Below the pieces are notes generated by a model. It did no database searches, was not told where the DNA came from, and saw only the letters and a program-made list of their open reading frames with translations. Of a DNA stretch of 64,000 nt, positions 9,118-19,524 are shown one piece after another. Each line of letters begins with the position of its first letter. Within the stretch, counting starts at the first letter, position 1. The DNA is taken from NCBI RefSeq assembly GCF_001422365.1, contig NZ_LMMT01000040.1:257242-321241 (forward strand), read 5' to 3'. The translations under genes and the position numbers were made by a program. Origin of the DNA: Pseudorhodoferax sp. Leaf265 (GTDB taxonomy: Bacteria > Pseudomonadota > Gammaproteobacteria > Burkholderiales > Burkholderiaceae_C).

Positions 9118-11316
9118 TCAGCGCGTGGACTTGGGCGCGATGCGCGCCTCGGTGTTCGGATCGAACAGGTCGAAGTCGATCAGGCCGCTGTCGATCTCGG
9201 GCTTGTCGGACCTGGCCGGCGTGCCGGCGGCCGGCGCCATCGGGGTGGGCGCCGATGCCGGTGCCTCGGCGAACGCGTCATCGTCCAGCAGGGGCAGGTC
9301 GATGTCGACCAGCGACAACTCCGGAAGCGCCGCGACTTCGCCCGTGCTCGTCGACAGGTCGATGTCCAGCTCCAGCCCGGTGCCGTCGTGCACCGTTGGC
9401 AGCGGAGCCTGCCCGGAATCCGGCACGAGATCCAGCATCGAATCCGTGGCGGCGCTGGCCATGAGCGGCGCACCGGTCTGCAGCCCAGTTCCCAGTCCAC
9501 GCTGCCCCCCCACCGCCGGTGCGGGCGGAGCGATCACCCCGAAGCCGGAAGGCGAGCGCGTGCCGCCAGCGGGCACGAACACGTCCTGCGCCACGCCATA
9601 CAGCATCAGCAGATCCCGGTAGGCGGCCAGGTCGAGCGGACGACCGGTGTCGTCCGGATGGCGCAGCAGGTTGGCCTCGATCGTGTCCAGCACGCGCACG
9701 TGGCCCCAGGCTGTCTCGATGCTGAGCAGCGTCGCCGGATAGTCCTCCAGCCCCAGGCCTTCGTCGGCAAAGGCGGCGAAGTTGGGCACATGGGCGTTGA
9801 AGCGCCGCTCGAAGCGTGCACGCAGGGCGTTGAAGTCGTCCTTGCGGCCCTGCTGGTGGTAGATGCCGAACAGTTCCAGGAAGGCCAGCGGACTCATGTC
9901 CTGGTGCTCCTCCAGGTGCTGCTGCAGCACTTCGATGGCTTGCTCGTACTGGCCCAACGAGACGAAGAAATCGGCATGTTGCTGCACGTCGACGAATTCG
10001 TCCGGACGCACGGGCCGCGATGCGTCCACCGGCTGCACCCGGTCGTGCGCAAAGACCGCCGCTGCCACGGCACCCGTGTCCACCGTCGACGGCCGCCCGA
10101 CGCCGAGCGCAGAGGCTGGCTCGCTGTCCAGGAATTCATCGGCCAGCGATGGCCGGGACACGACGGGTGGCCGCGTCACGGGCGGCGGGACAGCGGCGGG
10201 CACCGGCACGCCTGCGGTGGCGCGCGGGGCGGCCTCACCGCTCCAATGCGCCGCAGCCAGCGCGGCCTGGCGGGCGCGTTGCCAGAAGTACGCCGCCAGG
10301 CCGACCATGAAGGCCAGCAATGCCAGCAGCCCGTAGACGAACAGGATGTCGATGCGGCCACTCTCGGCCTCGTCGAGCCGCCGCTCCGCACGCTCCAGCC
10401 GGGCACGGAGCTCGCGCTCGGCCGCGCTCGGCTCGGCCGCCTGCTTGCGCTGCACGGCCTGTTGCGCCTCCAGCGCTTCGAGGCGCTGCTTGTCGCGCAC
10501 GATCTCTTCCGGCGTGGTGCGCAGTGCGCGCCAGATGGCGGCTACGGCCTCACGCTGCGCGGCGTCGTCGATGAGTTGCGAGCTCAGCGCCGGACTGGGC
10601 TGCATGCCGGCCACGGGCGTGGCCGGTGCATCCAGCGTCAGGCGCGGCACGCCCGTGGCTGGCGCCGAAGCCACTGTCTGGGCCTTGGCGGGGGCTGGCC
10701 GCGGCGCGGGGGTGGATTTCGGCGCGGAGGCCTGGGCCGGTGCACGCGCAGGTGCGGGCGGTCGGGCCGGGCGCTGCGCCGGGCGCGGCGCTGGCGCGGC
10801 CGCTGTACGGGGTGCAGGCGCGGGTGCCGGCCGCACCGATTCGGCCGGGGGCAGTGGCGTGGCCGCAACAGGAGGCGGCGCAGGAGCCACCGCGGGAACC
10901 GGGCTCGCCAGATCCACCGGCCCGGCGGCCGTCTTCAGCTCCGCCGGAAATTCAGGCAGAAAGTCATAGCGCCGTACGCCGCCCTGGCCGCACAACGCAT
11001 GCAGCACCAGGCCCACGACAGGCTCGTCGATGACGGCGTTGGAACGGATACGCAGCACGGCTTCCTGGGAGCCGGCGGCCGGCGCCTGCACCACGAGGCG
11101 CACCCGAGACGACTCCACCAGCGTGTCGCCGTGGAACACCTCGATGCGAAAACACTGCGCCGTGGCATCTTCAGGCTGGTCGACTCGCACCTCCACCGCC
11201 AGGCTCAGCGGCTGGCCGAGAACCACGTTGCCGCGTGCCCGCCCAAGACTCAATGCCGAACTGCCGACCGCCACCCCCAGCAGCCCCAGCCCCACCAGCT
11301 TGTGTTGTAGTTTCAC
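9118..11316 (-). CDS. FimV-like membrane protein with TPR-type cytoplasmic region
   Basis: A 732-residue protein starting at GTG 11316 with an N-terminal export signal (LVGLGLLGVAVGSSALSL) and a FimV-type region LGQPLSLAVEVRVDQPEDA. A Pro/Ala-rich linker (about 140-225), a charged coiled coil (about 280-318) and a single membrane helix around 320-345 (FVYGLLALLAFMVGLAAYFW) follow. The cytoplasmic part contains helical repeat-like sequence (FVSLGQYEQAIEVLQQHLEE). This matches the architecture of FimV/HubP proteins, which organise cell poles and type IV pilus assembly. No pilus genes adjoin it, so the role is inferred from architecture. The C-terminus is acidic and low in complexity. Confidence 0.75.
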   Translation of the reverse strand: MKLQHKLVGLGLLGVAVGSSALSLGRARGNVVLGQPLSLAVEVRVDQPEDATAQCFRIEVFHGDTLVESSRVRLVVQAPAAGSQEAVLRIRSNAVIDEPVVGLVLHALCGQGGVRRYDFLPEFPAELKTAAGPVDLASPVPAVAPAPPPVAATPLPPAESVRPAPAPAPRTAAAPAPRPAQRPARPPAPARAPAQASAPKSTPAPRPAPAKAQTVASAPATGVPRLTLDAPATPVAGMQPSPALSSQLIDDAAQREAVAAIWRALRTTPEEIVRDKQRLEALEAQQAVQRKQAAEPSAAERELRARLERAERRLDEAESGRIDILFVYGLLALLAFMVGLAAYFWQRARQAALAAAHWSGEAAPRATAGVPVPAAVPPPVTRPPVVSRPSLADEFLDSEPASALGVGRPSTVDTGAVAAAVFAHDRVQPVDASRPVRPDEFVDVQQHADFFVSLGQYEQAIEVLQQHLEEHQDMSPLAFLELFGIYHQQGRKDDFNALRARFERRFNAHVPNFAAFADEGLGLEDYPATLLSIETAWGHVRVLDTIEANLLRHPDDTGRPLDLAAYRDLLMLYGVAQDVFVPAGGTRSPSGFGVIAPPAPAVGGQRGLGTGLQTGAPLMASAATDSMLDLVPDSGQAPLPTVHDGTGLELDIDLSTSTGEVAALPELSLVDIDLPLLDDDAFAEAPASAPTPMAPAAGTPARSDKPEIDSGLIDFDLFDPNTEARIAPKSTR

Positions 11317-11378
11317 AGTGAGTGCTTATGCGTCTTTCGCGCACCTTACCACGCAGGTCGGCGCGTCATAATTGCTCG

Positions 11379-12899
11379 ATGGATACAGCATATCGCGTTG
11401 TCGGCGTGGTCGGCGCCGGCGCAATGGGCCGCGGAATCGGTCAAATTGCAGCACAAGCAGGTAGTACCGTCAAACTCTTCGACGTGGCCCCCGGCGCTGC
11501 CGCCAAGGCCAGGGATGCGGTGTATGCACAGTGGGCCAAGCTGCACGAAAAAGGCAGATTGGACACACAAACACTCCAGTCGCAGCGCGCGGCGCTGGTC
11601 GAAGCGGCGACGCTGGCCGACCTCGCCGACTGCGACCTGGTCATCGAGGCGGTCGTGGAGCGGTTGGACGTCAAGCAAGGCCTGTTTGCGGAACTCGAAA
11701 CAATCGTCCGTCCGGACGCGGTGCTGGCCAGCAACACCTCTTCGCTGTCGATCACCGCCATCGCCTCGGCGCTCCAGCACCCCGGGCGCTTCGCCGGCTA
11801 CCACTTCTTCAACCCTGTGCCGCTCATGAAAGTGGTCGAGGTCATCGCCGGCCTCAAGACCGATGCCGCCGTCTGCCAGGGCCTGACCCGGTACGCGCGC
11901 GCCATGGGGCACACGCCCGTCCAGGCGGCCGACACGCCTGGCTTCATCGTCAACCACGCCGGGCGCGGCTACGGCACGGAAGCGCTGCGCATCGTTGGCG
12001 AATCGGTGGCCGATTTCGCCACCATCGACCGCATCCTCAAGGACCAGGCCGGCTTCAAGCTGGGGCCGTTCGAGCTCATGGATCTGACCGGACTGGACGT
12101 GTCGCACCCGGTCATGGAATCGATCTACCGCCAGTACTACGAGGAGCCGCGCTACCGCCCCAGCGCGCTGGCCGCCCAGCGCGTGGCCGGTGGCGTGGTC
12201 GGCCGCAAGGCCGGGGAAGGCTTCTACCGCTATGTCGACGGCACCGCACAGGTGCCGGCCGAGCCCCCTGTGCCACAGGTCGACCAGATCCCGCCGGTCT
12301 GGGTGTCGCCGCGCGCCGCGCGCCGCGCCGAACTGTTCCAGCTGCTCAAAGACCTGGGCGCCCGCATCGAAACCGGCCAGTCACCCTCGATGGAAGCGCT
12401 GACCCTGGTGGCGCCGCTCGGCTTCGACATCACCACCGTCGCCGTGGTCGAGCGGCTGGACCCCGCGCGCACCATCGGCATCGACATGCTGTTCGACGAT
12501 GCCGCGACCAAGCGTCGCGTGCTTGCGACAAACCCGGCCACGCGCGTCGACATGCGCGACGCCGCGCACGCGTTGTTTGCGCGCGACGGAAAGGCCGTCA
12601 GCGTGATCCGCGACAGCGGTGGATTCGTCACCCAGCGCGTGGTGGCCACCATCGTGAACATCGCGGCCGACATCTGCCAACAGTCCATCTGCAGCCCGCG
12701 CGACCTCGAACTGGCCGTCACGCTGGGCCTGGGCTACCCGGCCGGCCCGCTGGCCCTGGGCGACCGTTGCGGCCCGACCAACGTGCTGGAGGTGCTGTTC
12801 AACCTGCAGACCGTCTACGGCGACCCACGCTACCGTCCCAGCCCCTGGCTGCGCCGCCGCGGTGCCATCGGCCTGTCCCTGCTGCACGAAGAAACCTGA
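11379..12899 (+). CDS. 3-hydroxyacyl-CoA dehydrogenase (PaaH-like)
   Basis: A 506-residue dehydrogenase with an N-terminal NAD-binding motif VGVVGAGAMGRGIGQ and two 3HCDH C-terminal domains in tandem (about 190-290 and 410-500). The catalytic His-Glu context (YHFFNPVPLMKVVEV) is intact. This double-domain length is typical of PaaH of phenylacetate degradation and related enzymes, which oxidise 3-hydroxyacyl-CoA to 3-oxoacyl-CoA. An enoyl-CoA hydratase follows after 13 bp, consistent with consecutive beta-oxidation steps. There are no other paa genes nearby, so a general or side-chain role is possible. No Shine-Dalgarno is visible; a CATAAT lies six bases before the ATG. Confidence 0.9.
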   Translation: MDTAYRVVGVVGAGAMGRGIGQIAAQAGSTVKLFDVAPGAAAKARDAVYAQWAKLHEKGRLDTQTLQSQRAALVEAATLADLADCDLVIEAVVERLDVKQGLFAELETIVRPDAVLASNTSSLSITAIASALQHPGRFAGYHFFNPVPLMKVVEVIAGLKTDAAVCQGLTRYARAMGHTPVQAADTPGFIVNHAGRGYGTEALRIVGESVADFATIDRILKDQAGFKLGPFELMDLTGLDVSHPVMESIYRQYYEEPRYRPSALAAQRVAGGVVGRKAGEGFYRYVDGTAQVPAEPPVPQVDQIPPVWVSPRAARRAELFQLLKDLGARIETGQSPSMEALTLVAPLGFDITTVAVVERLDPARTIGIDMLFDDAATKRRVLATNPATRVDMRDAAHALFARDGKAVSVIRDSGGFVTQRVVATIVNIAADICQQSICSPRDLELAVTLGLGYPAGPLALGDRCGPTNVLEVLFNLQTVYGDPRYRPSPWLRRRGAIGLSLLHEET

Positions 12900-12912
12900 A
12901 TCCGCCCGCCCC

Positions 12913-13695
12913 ATGCCCGCCGCCCTGCTCAGCACCCGCCATGGCGCGACCATGGTGCTCACCCTGTCGTACCCGGAGCGCCACAACGCGCTGGGGCCGG
13001 ATCTCTGGGCCGCCGGCGTCGAGGCCTTGAACGTGGCCGAGTCCAACGCCGAGGTGGCCAGCGTCGTCATCACCGGCGCTGGCGCCCTGTTCAGTGTGGG
13101 CCACGACCTGGAGCAGTTGCAGGCCAGCCGGCGCGAGAGCGCCGCGCACCAGGTTGCGCTGACCGAGGGCCTGCACAGCTGGATCGAGGCCATCCGCGCC
13201 TTTCCCAAGCCCGTGGTCGCCGCGGTCGAGGGTGCGGCCGCCGATGCCGGCTTCGCGCTCGCGCTGGCCTGCGACTTCATCGTCGCCGCACGCAATGCGC
13301 AGTTCGCGCTGGCCGCCAGCGCACTGGGCCTGTCGCCCGACGCGGGCGCCAGCTGGAGCCTGGCGCGCGCGCTGCCGCGCCAGCTGGCTGGCGAACTGCT
13401 GATGCTGGGCACGCGCATGAACGCCGAGCGGCTGCATGCGCTGGGCGTGGTCAACCGCATCTGCGGCCCGGGCACGGCGCTCAGCGAAGCCCTGGCGCTG
13501 GCCGTGCAGATCAATGCGCGCGTGCCGCATGCGGTCGCCAGCGGCAAGGAGCTGCTGGCCCTGGCCGCCGGCGCCACGCTGCCCGAACAACTGGCGCACG
13601 AACGCGACCGCTTCGTCACCAACCTGCACCACGCAGGCACCGGGACGGCCATCGCCGCGTTCCGCGAACAGCGCGGCACCCTACCGCTCGTTTGA
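12913..13695 (+). CDS. Enoyl-CoA hydratase/isomerase family protein
   Basis: A 260-residue crotonase-fold protein that should act on an enoyl-CoA thioester. It has the oxyanion-hole segments ALFSVGHDLEQL near residue 60 and VAAVEGAAADAGFALALACD near residue 105. The usual catalytic glutamates of true hydratases are not obvious in the second segment (LSPDAGASWSL), so the reaction may be isomerisation or hydrolysis. The start was set at 12913, where the protein begins MPAALLSTRHG, 13 bp after the dehydrogenase, indicating one transcript. Confidence 0.85.
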   Translation: MPAALLSTRHGATMVLTLSYPERHNALGPDLWAAGVEALNVAESNAEVASVVITGAGALFSVGHDLEQLQASRRESAAHQVALTEGLHSWIEAIRAFPKPVVAAVEGAAADAGFALALACDFIVAARNAQFALAASALGLSPDAGASWSLARALPRQLAGELLMLGTRMNAERLHALGVVNRICGPGTALSEALALAVQINARVPHAVASGKELLALAAGATLPEQLAHERDRFVTNLHHAGTGTAIAAFREQRGTLPLV

Positions 13696-13740
13696 TCCGC
13701 GCCCCCGGCCGCCCGGCCACAGTCACCCAAAAGACAGACC

Positions 13741-14460
13741 ATGGACGAACCCATTCTTAACATCGCCGAGCGCGAAGCGATCAACGCCGGGCGCTGGTTC
13801 TCATCCCTCTCCCCTTCGCTGCGGCACGACATTCTTCGATGCGCCTACGTTCGACGCTACAAGAACGGCGAACTGATCGCCGCCCGCGGCGACATCGCGG
13901 AAGAGTGGATCGCCTGCGCCAAGGGCGCGGCCCGCGTGAGCTCCACCTCGATCACGGGCAAGCAGATCACGCTGACCTACGTGGAGCCCGGCATCTGGTT
14001 CGGCGATGTGGCCTTCTTCGACAGCGACCGCCGCACCCACGACGTCTACGCACATGGCGCGACCACCATCGTCTGCGTGGCGCGGGCCGACTTCAAGAAG
14101 ATCCTGGCCGCGCACAGCGAGCTCTACGAAGCGCTGATGTGGCTGCAGTCGCGCCGCATCCGGCTGCTGTTCGGCCTGGTGGAAGACCTCAACACCCTGC
14201 CCCTGCGCGCACGCCTGGCCAAGCAGTTGCTGCATCTGGTGCGCAGCTACGGCGTGCCCAGTCTGGAAGACGGCAACGAGGTCCGCATCAGCCTGCAGCT
14301 GGCGCAGGAAGAGCTGGCCCAATTGCTGGGGGCCTCGCGCCAGCGCGTGAACCAGGAACTCAAGACCATGGAGCGCGAGGAAGCCATCCGCATCGAAGCG
14401 ACCGGCCTCATCGTGCGCGACCGCGACGCGCTGATGCGCATCGTCGAGACCGACCGCTGA
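13741..14460 (+). CDS. Crp/Fnr family transcriptional regulator
   Basis: A 239-residue regulator with an N-terminal cyclic-nucleotide-binding fold (about residues 18-130; GKQITLTYVEPGIWFGDVAF holds the phosphate-binding-cassette region) and a C-terminal winged helix with LAQEELAQLLGASRQRVNQE as helix-turn-helix. The FNR iron-sulphur cysteines are absent. It sits inside a fatty acyl-CoA catabolic module and likely controls it; the effector is unknown. Confidence 0.88.
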   Translation: MDEPILNIAEREAINAGRWFSSLSPSLRHDILRCAYVRRYKNGELIAARGDIAEEWIACAKGAARVSSTSITGKQITLTYVEPGIWFGDVAFFDSDRRTHDVYAHGATTIVCVARADFKKILAAHSELYEALMWLQSRRIRLLFGLVEDLNTLPLRARLAKQLLHLVRSYGVPSLEDGNEVRISLQLAQEELAQLLGASRQRVNQELKTMEREEAIRIEATGLIVRDRDALMRIVETDR

Positions 14461-14491
14461 ACCACAACACCGACACAGGGAGACAACCCGC

Positions 14492-15577
14492 ATGAGCGAA
14501 TTCGACCATTTCGAAGGCACCAAGGAAGTCAGCGGCCAGCACGCCTTCGATGTCCAGCGCTTGACCGACTGGCTGGCCGCGCAGTTGCCCGGCTTCGCCG
14601 GCCCGCTGGAGGTCGCGCTGTTCAAGGGCGGCCAGTCCAACCCCACCTACAAGCTCACCACGCCCACGCAGCGCTACGTGATGCGCTCCAAGCCCGGCCC
14701 GGTGGCCAAGCTGCTGCCCTCCGCCCACGCCATCGAGCGCGAGTTCGCGGTGATGGGCGGCCTGGCCGGCACCGACGTGCCCGTGCCGGCCATGCTGTGC
14801 CTGTGCGAGGACGAATCGGTGATCGGCCGCGCCTTCTACATCATGGAGTTCAAGGAAGGCCGCGTGCTGTGGGATCAGGGCCTGCCCGGCATGGACCCTG
14901 CCGGCCGCGCCGCCATCTACGACGAGATGAACCGCGTGATCGCCGCGCTGCACAGCGTGGACTTCGCCACGCGCGGCCTGGCCAACTACGGCAAGCCCGG
15001 CAACTACTTCGAGCGCCAGATCGGCCGCTGGAGCAAGCAGTACGTCGCCTCCATCACCCAGCCCATCCCCGAGATGGACCAGCTGATCGACTGGCTGCCG
15101 CGCAACATGCCCGCCAGCGCGCGCGACGAGCGCTTCACGAGCATCGTGCACGGCGACTACCGGCTGGACAACACCATGTTCCACGCCAGCGAGCCGCGCA
15201 TCATCGCGGTGCTGGACTGGGAGCTCTCCACGCTGGGCCACCCGCTGGCGGACTTCAGCTACCACTGCATGTCCTGGCACATCAGCCCAGGCCAGTTCCG
15301 CGGCATCGCGGGGCTGGACCTCAAGGCCCTGGGCATTCCCGCCGAGGCCGACTACATTGCGCGCTACTGCGAACGCACCGGCTTCGCCACGCCGCAAGAC
15401 CTGCAGCGCGACTGGAACTTCTACCTGGCCTACAACATGTTCCGCCTGGCCGCGATCCTGCAGGGCATCGCCAAGCGCGCCGAAGCCGGCACGGCCTCCA
15501 GCGACCGCGCCGCCACCTCGGGCGCCGGCGCGCGGCCGCTGGCCCAACTGGCCTGGAAGTTCGCGCAGCAGGCCTGA
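14492..15577 (+). CDS. Phosphotransferase family protein (ACAD10/APH-like)
   Basis: A 361-residue aminoglycoside phosphotransferase-fold kinase. [12 protein letters not shown] is the nucleotide-binding loop, [14 protein letters not shown] holds the catalytic aspartate, and [12 protein letters not shown] the metal-binding aspartate. Homologues are fused to or encoded beside acyl-CoA dehydrogenases (as in human ACAD10/11), where the pair degrades 4-hydroxy acids through a phosphorylated CoA intermediate. Here an acyl-CoA dehydrogenase follows directly (24 bp), supporting that role. A good GGGAGA site precedes the ATG. Confidence 0.88.
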   Translation: MSEFDHFEGTKEVSGQHAFDVQRLTDWLAAQLPGFAGPLEVALFKGGQSNPTYKLTTPTQRYVMRSKPGPVAKLLPSAHAIEREFAVMGGLAGTDVPVPAMLCLCEDESVIGRAFYIMEFKEGRVLWDQGLPGMDPAGRAAIYDEMNRVIAALHSVDFATRGLANYGKPGNYFERQIGRWSKQYVASITQPIPEMDQLIDWLPRNMPASARDERFTSIVHGDYRLDNTMFHASEPRIIAVLDWELSTLGHPLADFSYHCMSWHISPGQFRGIAGLDLKALGIPAEADYIARYCERTGFATPQDLQRDWNFYLAYNMFRLAAILQGIAKRAEAGTASSDRAATSGAGARPLAQLAWKFAQQA

Positions 15578-15600
15578 GCGTCCACGCAAGGAGACACGCC

Positions 15601-16872
15601 ATGGATTTCGACTACTCCCCCAAGACCGAAGCCCTGCGCCAGCGCGTGCTGCGCTTCATGGACGAGCACATCTACCCGGCCGAAGCCGCCTACCACGCCG
15701 AACTGCAGGCCAACACCGCAGCCGGCAGGCGCTGGACACCGCTGCAGATCATCGAAGACCTCAAGGCCAAGGCCCGCGCGCAGGACCTGTGGAACCTGTT
15801 CCTGCCCGAAGACACGGCCGAGTTGTCCGGCTTCAAGGGCGCCGGCCTGACCAACGAGGAGTACGCGCCGCTGGCCGAGATCATGGGCCGCGTGCCCTTC
15901 GCCTCCGAGGTCTTCAACTGCTCGGCGCCCGACACCGGCAACATGGAGACGATTGCGCGCTACGGCAGCGACGAGCACCGTGCGCGCTGGCTCCAGCCCC
16001 TGCTCGAAGGCCAGATCCGTTCGGCCTTCGCGATGACCGAGCCCGACGTGGCCTCCAGCGACGCGACCAACATCGCCACCCGCATCGAGCGCGACGGCGA
16101 CGACTACGTGATCAACGGCCGCAAGTGGTGGATCTCGGGCGCGGGCGACCCGCGCTGCGCGGTCTACATCACCATGGGCAAGAGCGACCCCGACGCGGCC
16201 CGCCACCAGCAGCAGAGCATGGTCCTGGTGCCGGCCGACACGCCCGGCATCAAGGTCCTGCGCCCGCTCAACGTGATGGGCTACGACGACGCGCCGCACG
16301 GCCACATGGAGATGGTGTTCGAGAACGTTCGCGTGCCGGCCTCCAACATGCTGCTGGGCCAGGGCCGCGGCTTCGAGATCGCCCAGGGGCGCCTGGGCCC
16401 GGGCCGCATCCACCACTGCATGCGCCTGATCGGCCTGGCCGAACGCGCACTGGAGCTCATGTGCAGGCGCGCCGCCTCGCGCGTGGCCTTCGGCAAGACC
16501 GTGGCACAACAGACCGTCACGCAGGAGCGCATCGCCGAGGCGCGCTGCAAGATCGACATGGCGCGGCTGCTCACGCTCAAGACCGCCTGGCTCATGGACA
16601 AGGCCGGCAACAAGGTCGCCAAGAACGAGATCGCGATGATCAAGGTCGTGGCCCCCAGCATGGCCTGCCAGGTCATCGACTGGGCCATGCAGGTGCATGG
16701 CGGCGGCGGCATGTGCGACGACTTCCCGCTGGCCTTCGCCTACACCCATGCGCGCACGCTGCGCTTTGCCGACGGCCCGGACGAGGTGCACCGCAACGCC
16801 ATCGCCAAGATGGAGCTGGGCAGGTACTCGGACCGGCCGCAGCAGCACGACATGCCCGTGACCCGCTTCTGA
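15601..16872 (+). CDS. Acyl-CoA dehydrogenase family protein
   Basis: A 423-residue FAD enzyme of the ACAD10/11-like group. [17 protein letters not shown] is the substrate/FAD signature, RKWWISGAG the flavin-binding strand, and [24 protein letters not shown] the C-terminal signature. [19 protein letters not shown] near the end is typical of this subfamily. Paired with the preceding phosphotransferase, it probably acts on 4-phospho-acyl-CoA or related substrates. An AGGAGA site lies just upstream of the ATG. Confidence 0.9.
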   Translation: MDFDYSPKTEALRQRVLRFMDEHIYPAEAAYHAELQANTAAGRRWTPLQIIEDLKAKARAQDLWNLFLPEDTAELSGFKGAGLTNEEYAPLAEIMGRVPFASEVFNCSAPDTGNMETIARYGSDEHRARWLQPLLEGQIRSAFAMTEPDVASSDATNIATRIERDGDDYVINGRKWWISGAGDPRCAVYITMGKSDPDAARHQQQSMVLVPADTPGIKVLRPLNVMGYDDAPHGHMEMVFENVRVPASNMLLGQGRGFEIAQGRLGPGRIHHCMRLIGLAERALELMCRRAASRVAFGKTVAQQTVTQERIAEARCKIDMARLLTLKTAWLMDKAGNKVAKNEIAMIKVVAPSMACQVIDWAMQVHGGGGMCDDFPLAFAYTHARTLRFADGPDEVHRNAIAKMELGRYSDRPQQHDMPVTRF

Positions 16873-16885
16873 GAGGGCTGAGCGC

Positions 16886-17578
16886 ATGATCACCGTCCAC
16901 AGCTGGGCCACGCCGAACGGCCACAAGGTCCACATCATGCTCGAGGAGTGCGGCCTGCCCTACGAGGTGGTGCCGGTGGACATCGGTGCGGGCGAACAGT
17001 TCCGGCCTGAATTCCTGCGCGTCAGCCCGAACAACAAGATCCCGGCCATCGTGGACGACGAAGGGCCGGACGGCCAGCCGGTCACGCTGTTCGAGTCCGG
17101 TGCCATCTTGCTGTACCTGGCCGGCAAGACCGGCATGCTGCTGCCCGAGGGCGACCGCGCGCGCTATGCCGTGCTGCAGTGGCTGATGTTCCAGATGGGC
17201 GGCGTCGGCCCCATGCTCGGCCAGAACCACCACTTCCGGCTCTATGCGCCCGAGAAGCTCGCCTATCCGATCCAGCGCTACACCGACGAAGCGCGCCGCC
17301 TGTACGGCGTGATGGACCGCCAACTGGCCGACAGCGCCCACATCGCCGGGCCCGAGTACAGCATCGCCGACATCGCCATCTTCCCCTGGCTGCGCAACTG
17401 GCAGAACCAGGGCATCGATTGGGCCGACTATCCGAACCTGAAGACCTGGTTCGACCGCATCGCCGCGCGCCCGGCCGTGCAGCGCGGCGTGGCCGTGCTG
17501 GCCGACCGGCGCAAGCCCATCACGGACGAGAAGGCGCGCGAGAACCTGTTCGGCGCCACGCAGTACCAGCGGCGCTGA
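16886..17578 (+). CDS. Glutathione S-transferase (YfcG/YghU-like)
   Basis: A 230-residue two-domain glutathione transferase. The thioredoxin-like N-terminal domain begins MITVHSWATPNGHKVHIMLE, where Asn follows the Thr-Pro as in the disulfide-bond oxidoreductase group. NNKIPAIVDD carries the cis-proline and ESGAILLYLA the glutathione gamma-glutamyl site. The helical C-terminal domain includes YSIADIAIFPWLRNW. It lies 13 bp after the acyl-CoA dehydrogenase and ends the operon. It may detoxify reactive acyl intermediates, an inference from position. Confidence 0.88.
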   Translation: MITVHSWATPNGHKVHIMLEECGLPYEVVPVDIGAGEQFRPEFLRVSPNNKIPAIVDDEGPDGQPVTLFESGAILLYLAGKTGMLLPEGDRARYAVLQWLMFQMGGVGPMLGQNHHFRLYAPEKLAYPIQRYTDEARRLYGVMDRQLADSAHIAGPEYSIADIAIFPWLRNWQNQGIDWADYPNLKTWFDRIAARPAVQRGVAVLADRRKPITDEKARENLFGATQYQRR

Positions 17579-17605
17579 AGCCGCCGGTGCGGCGCCGCCG
17601 CGCGC

Positions 17606-19222
17606 TCAAGCCGCGCCCAGCAGGGCCGGCTGACCCGTGTACCCGAGGGAAGGCTCCACGTTGGCCCCGTGCGCCCCACCGGCGCGCACCTTGAACACTG
17701 CCATGGCCTGCACCAACTGCTCGGCCTGGCTGCGCAGGCTGTCGGCCGCCGCGGCCGATTCCTCCACCAGCGCGGCGTTCTGCTGCGTGGCCTGGTCCAT
17801 CTGCGTGACCGCCTCGCCCACCTGCGAGACGCCTGCGCTTTGCTCGCTGCTGGCCGCGCTGATCTCGCCCACCAGGTCGCTCACACGTTGGATGGCGCCG
17901 ACCACCTCCTGCATGGTGCTGCCGGCCTCGCCGACCAGCACCGTGCCCTGCTGCACACGCTCCACGCTGGTGCCGATCAGGGCCTTGATCTCGCGCGCCG
18001 CTTCGGCCGAACGGCCGGCCAGGCTGCGCACCTCGGTCGCCACCACGGCGAAGCCGCGGCCCTGGTCGCCCGCGCGCGCGGCCTCCACGGCCGCATTGAG
18101 CGCCAGGATGTTGGTCTGGAAGGCGATGGAATCGATCGTGCCGATGATGCTGGCGATCTTGCCCGAGCTCTCGTCGATGCCCTTCATGGTGTCGATCACG
18201 CGCGCCACCACCTCGCCGCCACGGCCGGCCACGCTGGAGGCGTTCTCGGCCAGGCTCTTGGCCTGACGCGCGTTGTCGGCGTTCTGCCGCACGGTGGAGC
18301 TGAGCTGCTCCATCGACGCGGCCGTCTCCTCGAGCGCCGAAGCCTGCTGCTCGGTGCGGGCGGACAGGTCGTTGTTGCCGTGTGCGATCTCGGCACTGGC
18401 CGTGGCCACGCCATCGGCATTGCGGCGCACGCCGGCCACCACGCTGGCCAGCTGCTGCTGCATGTCGCGCAGCGCAGCGGCCAAGGCGGCCGCCTCGTCT
18501 TGGCCTTCGACCTGCACGGGTTGCGTGAGGTCGCCATCGGCGATGCGGCGTGCCACCGCGCCGGCCTCGGCCAGCGGCTGCGTGATCGAACGCGAGATGG
18601 CCCAGGCGAACAGCGCGCCCAGCAGCACGGCAGCAATGCCGCTGACGATCAGCATGGTCTGCCCCTGCGCCGCAGCGCTTTCGGCACTGCGCAGCGAGTC
18701 CCCGTACAGCTCCTGCTGCCGCTTCTCCAGCGTCAGGATGCTGTCGCTGTAAGCCGTGGCCAGCGGGCGCAGCGTGCGCTCGAGTTCGGCCGACACGTCC
18801 TCGCCAGCCTGGCGGCGCTTGAGCAGGGCCGCGCGCGGCGTGCGGTAGGCCTCGCGGCGTGCGTCGATGTCCTGCAGCATGCGCTTGCCCACGTCGGTGT
18901 TCACCAATGCGTGCAGCCGCTCGCGCGAGGCCACCGTGATCTGCGAGGTCTTGTCCATGTCGGCCTGCCAGCGCGGGATGCGGCTGGTGTCCGAATCCAG
19001 CAGTGCGGCCTCGGTGCGCACCCAGTTCAGGTCGATGGTCTGGCGCCAGCGGATCGCGACCTCCTGGCGCTCCTTGTCCACCGTGCCCAGCCGCTGGGTC
19101 GCCGCGTCGGACTGCTCCAGCCGCCAGACCCCCATGGCCGCGCTGGCGGCCACGATCAACAGGATCACGCCGAACGCCAGCCCCAGCCTGGCGCCAATGC
19201 GCAGCTTGCGCAGGCCGCTCAT
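17606..19222 (-). CDS. Methyl-accepting chemotaxis protein
   Basis: A 538-residue transmembrane chemoreceptor. A first membrane helix (about residues 11-32) is followed by a four-helix-bundle periplasmic sensor of about 160 residues. A second helix ([20 protein letters not shown], about 190-212), a HAMP domain with [13 protein letters not shown], and a long signalling coiled coil with the hairpin tip region [20 protein letters not shown] complete it. The ligand is unknown. The C-terminus lacks the NWETF-type CheR tether. I chose ATG 19222 because GGAG lies eight bases upstream; the longer frame to 19390 lacks a site and would bury the first helix. No che genes are adjacent. Confidence 0.92.
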   Translation of the reverse strand: MSGLRKLRIGARLGLAFGVILLIVAASAAMGVWRLEQSDAATQRLGTVDKERQEVAIRWRQTIDLNWVRTEAALLDSDTSRIPRWQADMDKTSQITVASRERLHALVNTDVGKRMLQDIDARREAYRTPRAALLKRRQAGEDVSAELERTLRPLATAYSDSILTLEKRQQELYGDSLRSAESAAAQGQTMLIVSGIAAVLLGALFAWAISRSITQPLAEAGAVARRIADGDLTQPVQVEGQDEAAALAAALRDMQQQLASVVAGVRRNADGVATASAEIAHGNNDLSARTEQQASALEETAASMEQLSSTVRQNADNARQAKSLAENASSVAGRGGEVVARVIDTMKGIDESSGKIASIIGTIDSIAFQTNILALNAAVEAARAGDQGRGFAVVATEVRSLAGRSAEAAREIKALIGTSVERVQQGTVLVGEAGSTMQEVVGAIQRVSDLVGEISAASSEQSAGVSQVGEAVTQMDQATQQNAALVEESAAAADSLRSQAEQLVQAMAVFKVRAGGAHGANVEPSLGYTGQPALLGAA

Positions 19223-19450
19223 GGTCGGCACTCCGGGCACGCGGTGCGGCGCGCGGGGGAAGAAGCAAGTTCGTGCATGGAATCCCTGCAGGTTGGAAGA
19301 TGGTTCGGCGTGGCAACGCAAGACTGCGCACACGCTGTCCATGTCCGGTGCCTCCTGCGGGATGCAACCCAGTCGCCCGATCCCGCGCATCCGCGCTGAA
19401 AGGGGTCCCTGTGGCTCTGCGTGCGCACGCTCCTTGCGCTGCAGTCGAAA

Positions 19451-19479
19451 AGTCTAACAGTGCAACAAATATGAAGCAA
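19451..19479 (-). promoter_or_regulatory. Candidate promoter for the chemoreceptor gene
   Basis: The 302-bp gap 19223-19524 holds no gene; its distal part is unusually AT-rich. On the minus strand TTGCTT (19479-19474), a 17-bp spacer and TAGACT (19456-19451) resemble a sigma70 promoter, implying a leader of about 220 nt. I saw no sigma28 (FliA) consensus, which would be usual for a chemoreceptor. Confidence 0.35.
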
Positions 19480-19524
19480 ATAAAGCGATCAATTTGTTGA
19501 ATCAGAGAAACAGTTTGACGATGC

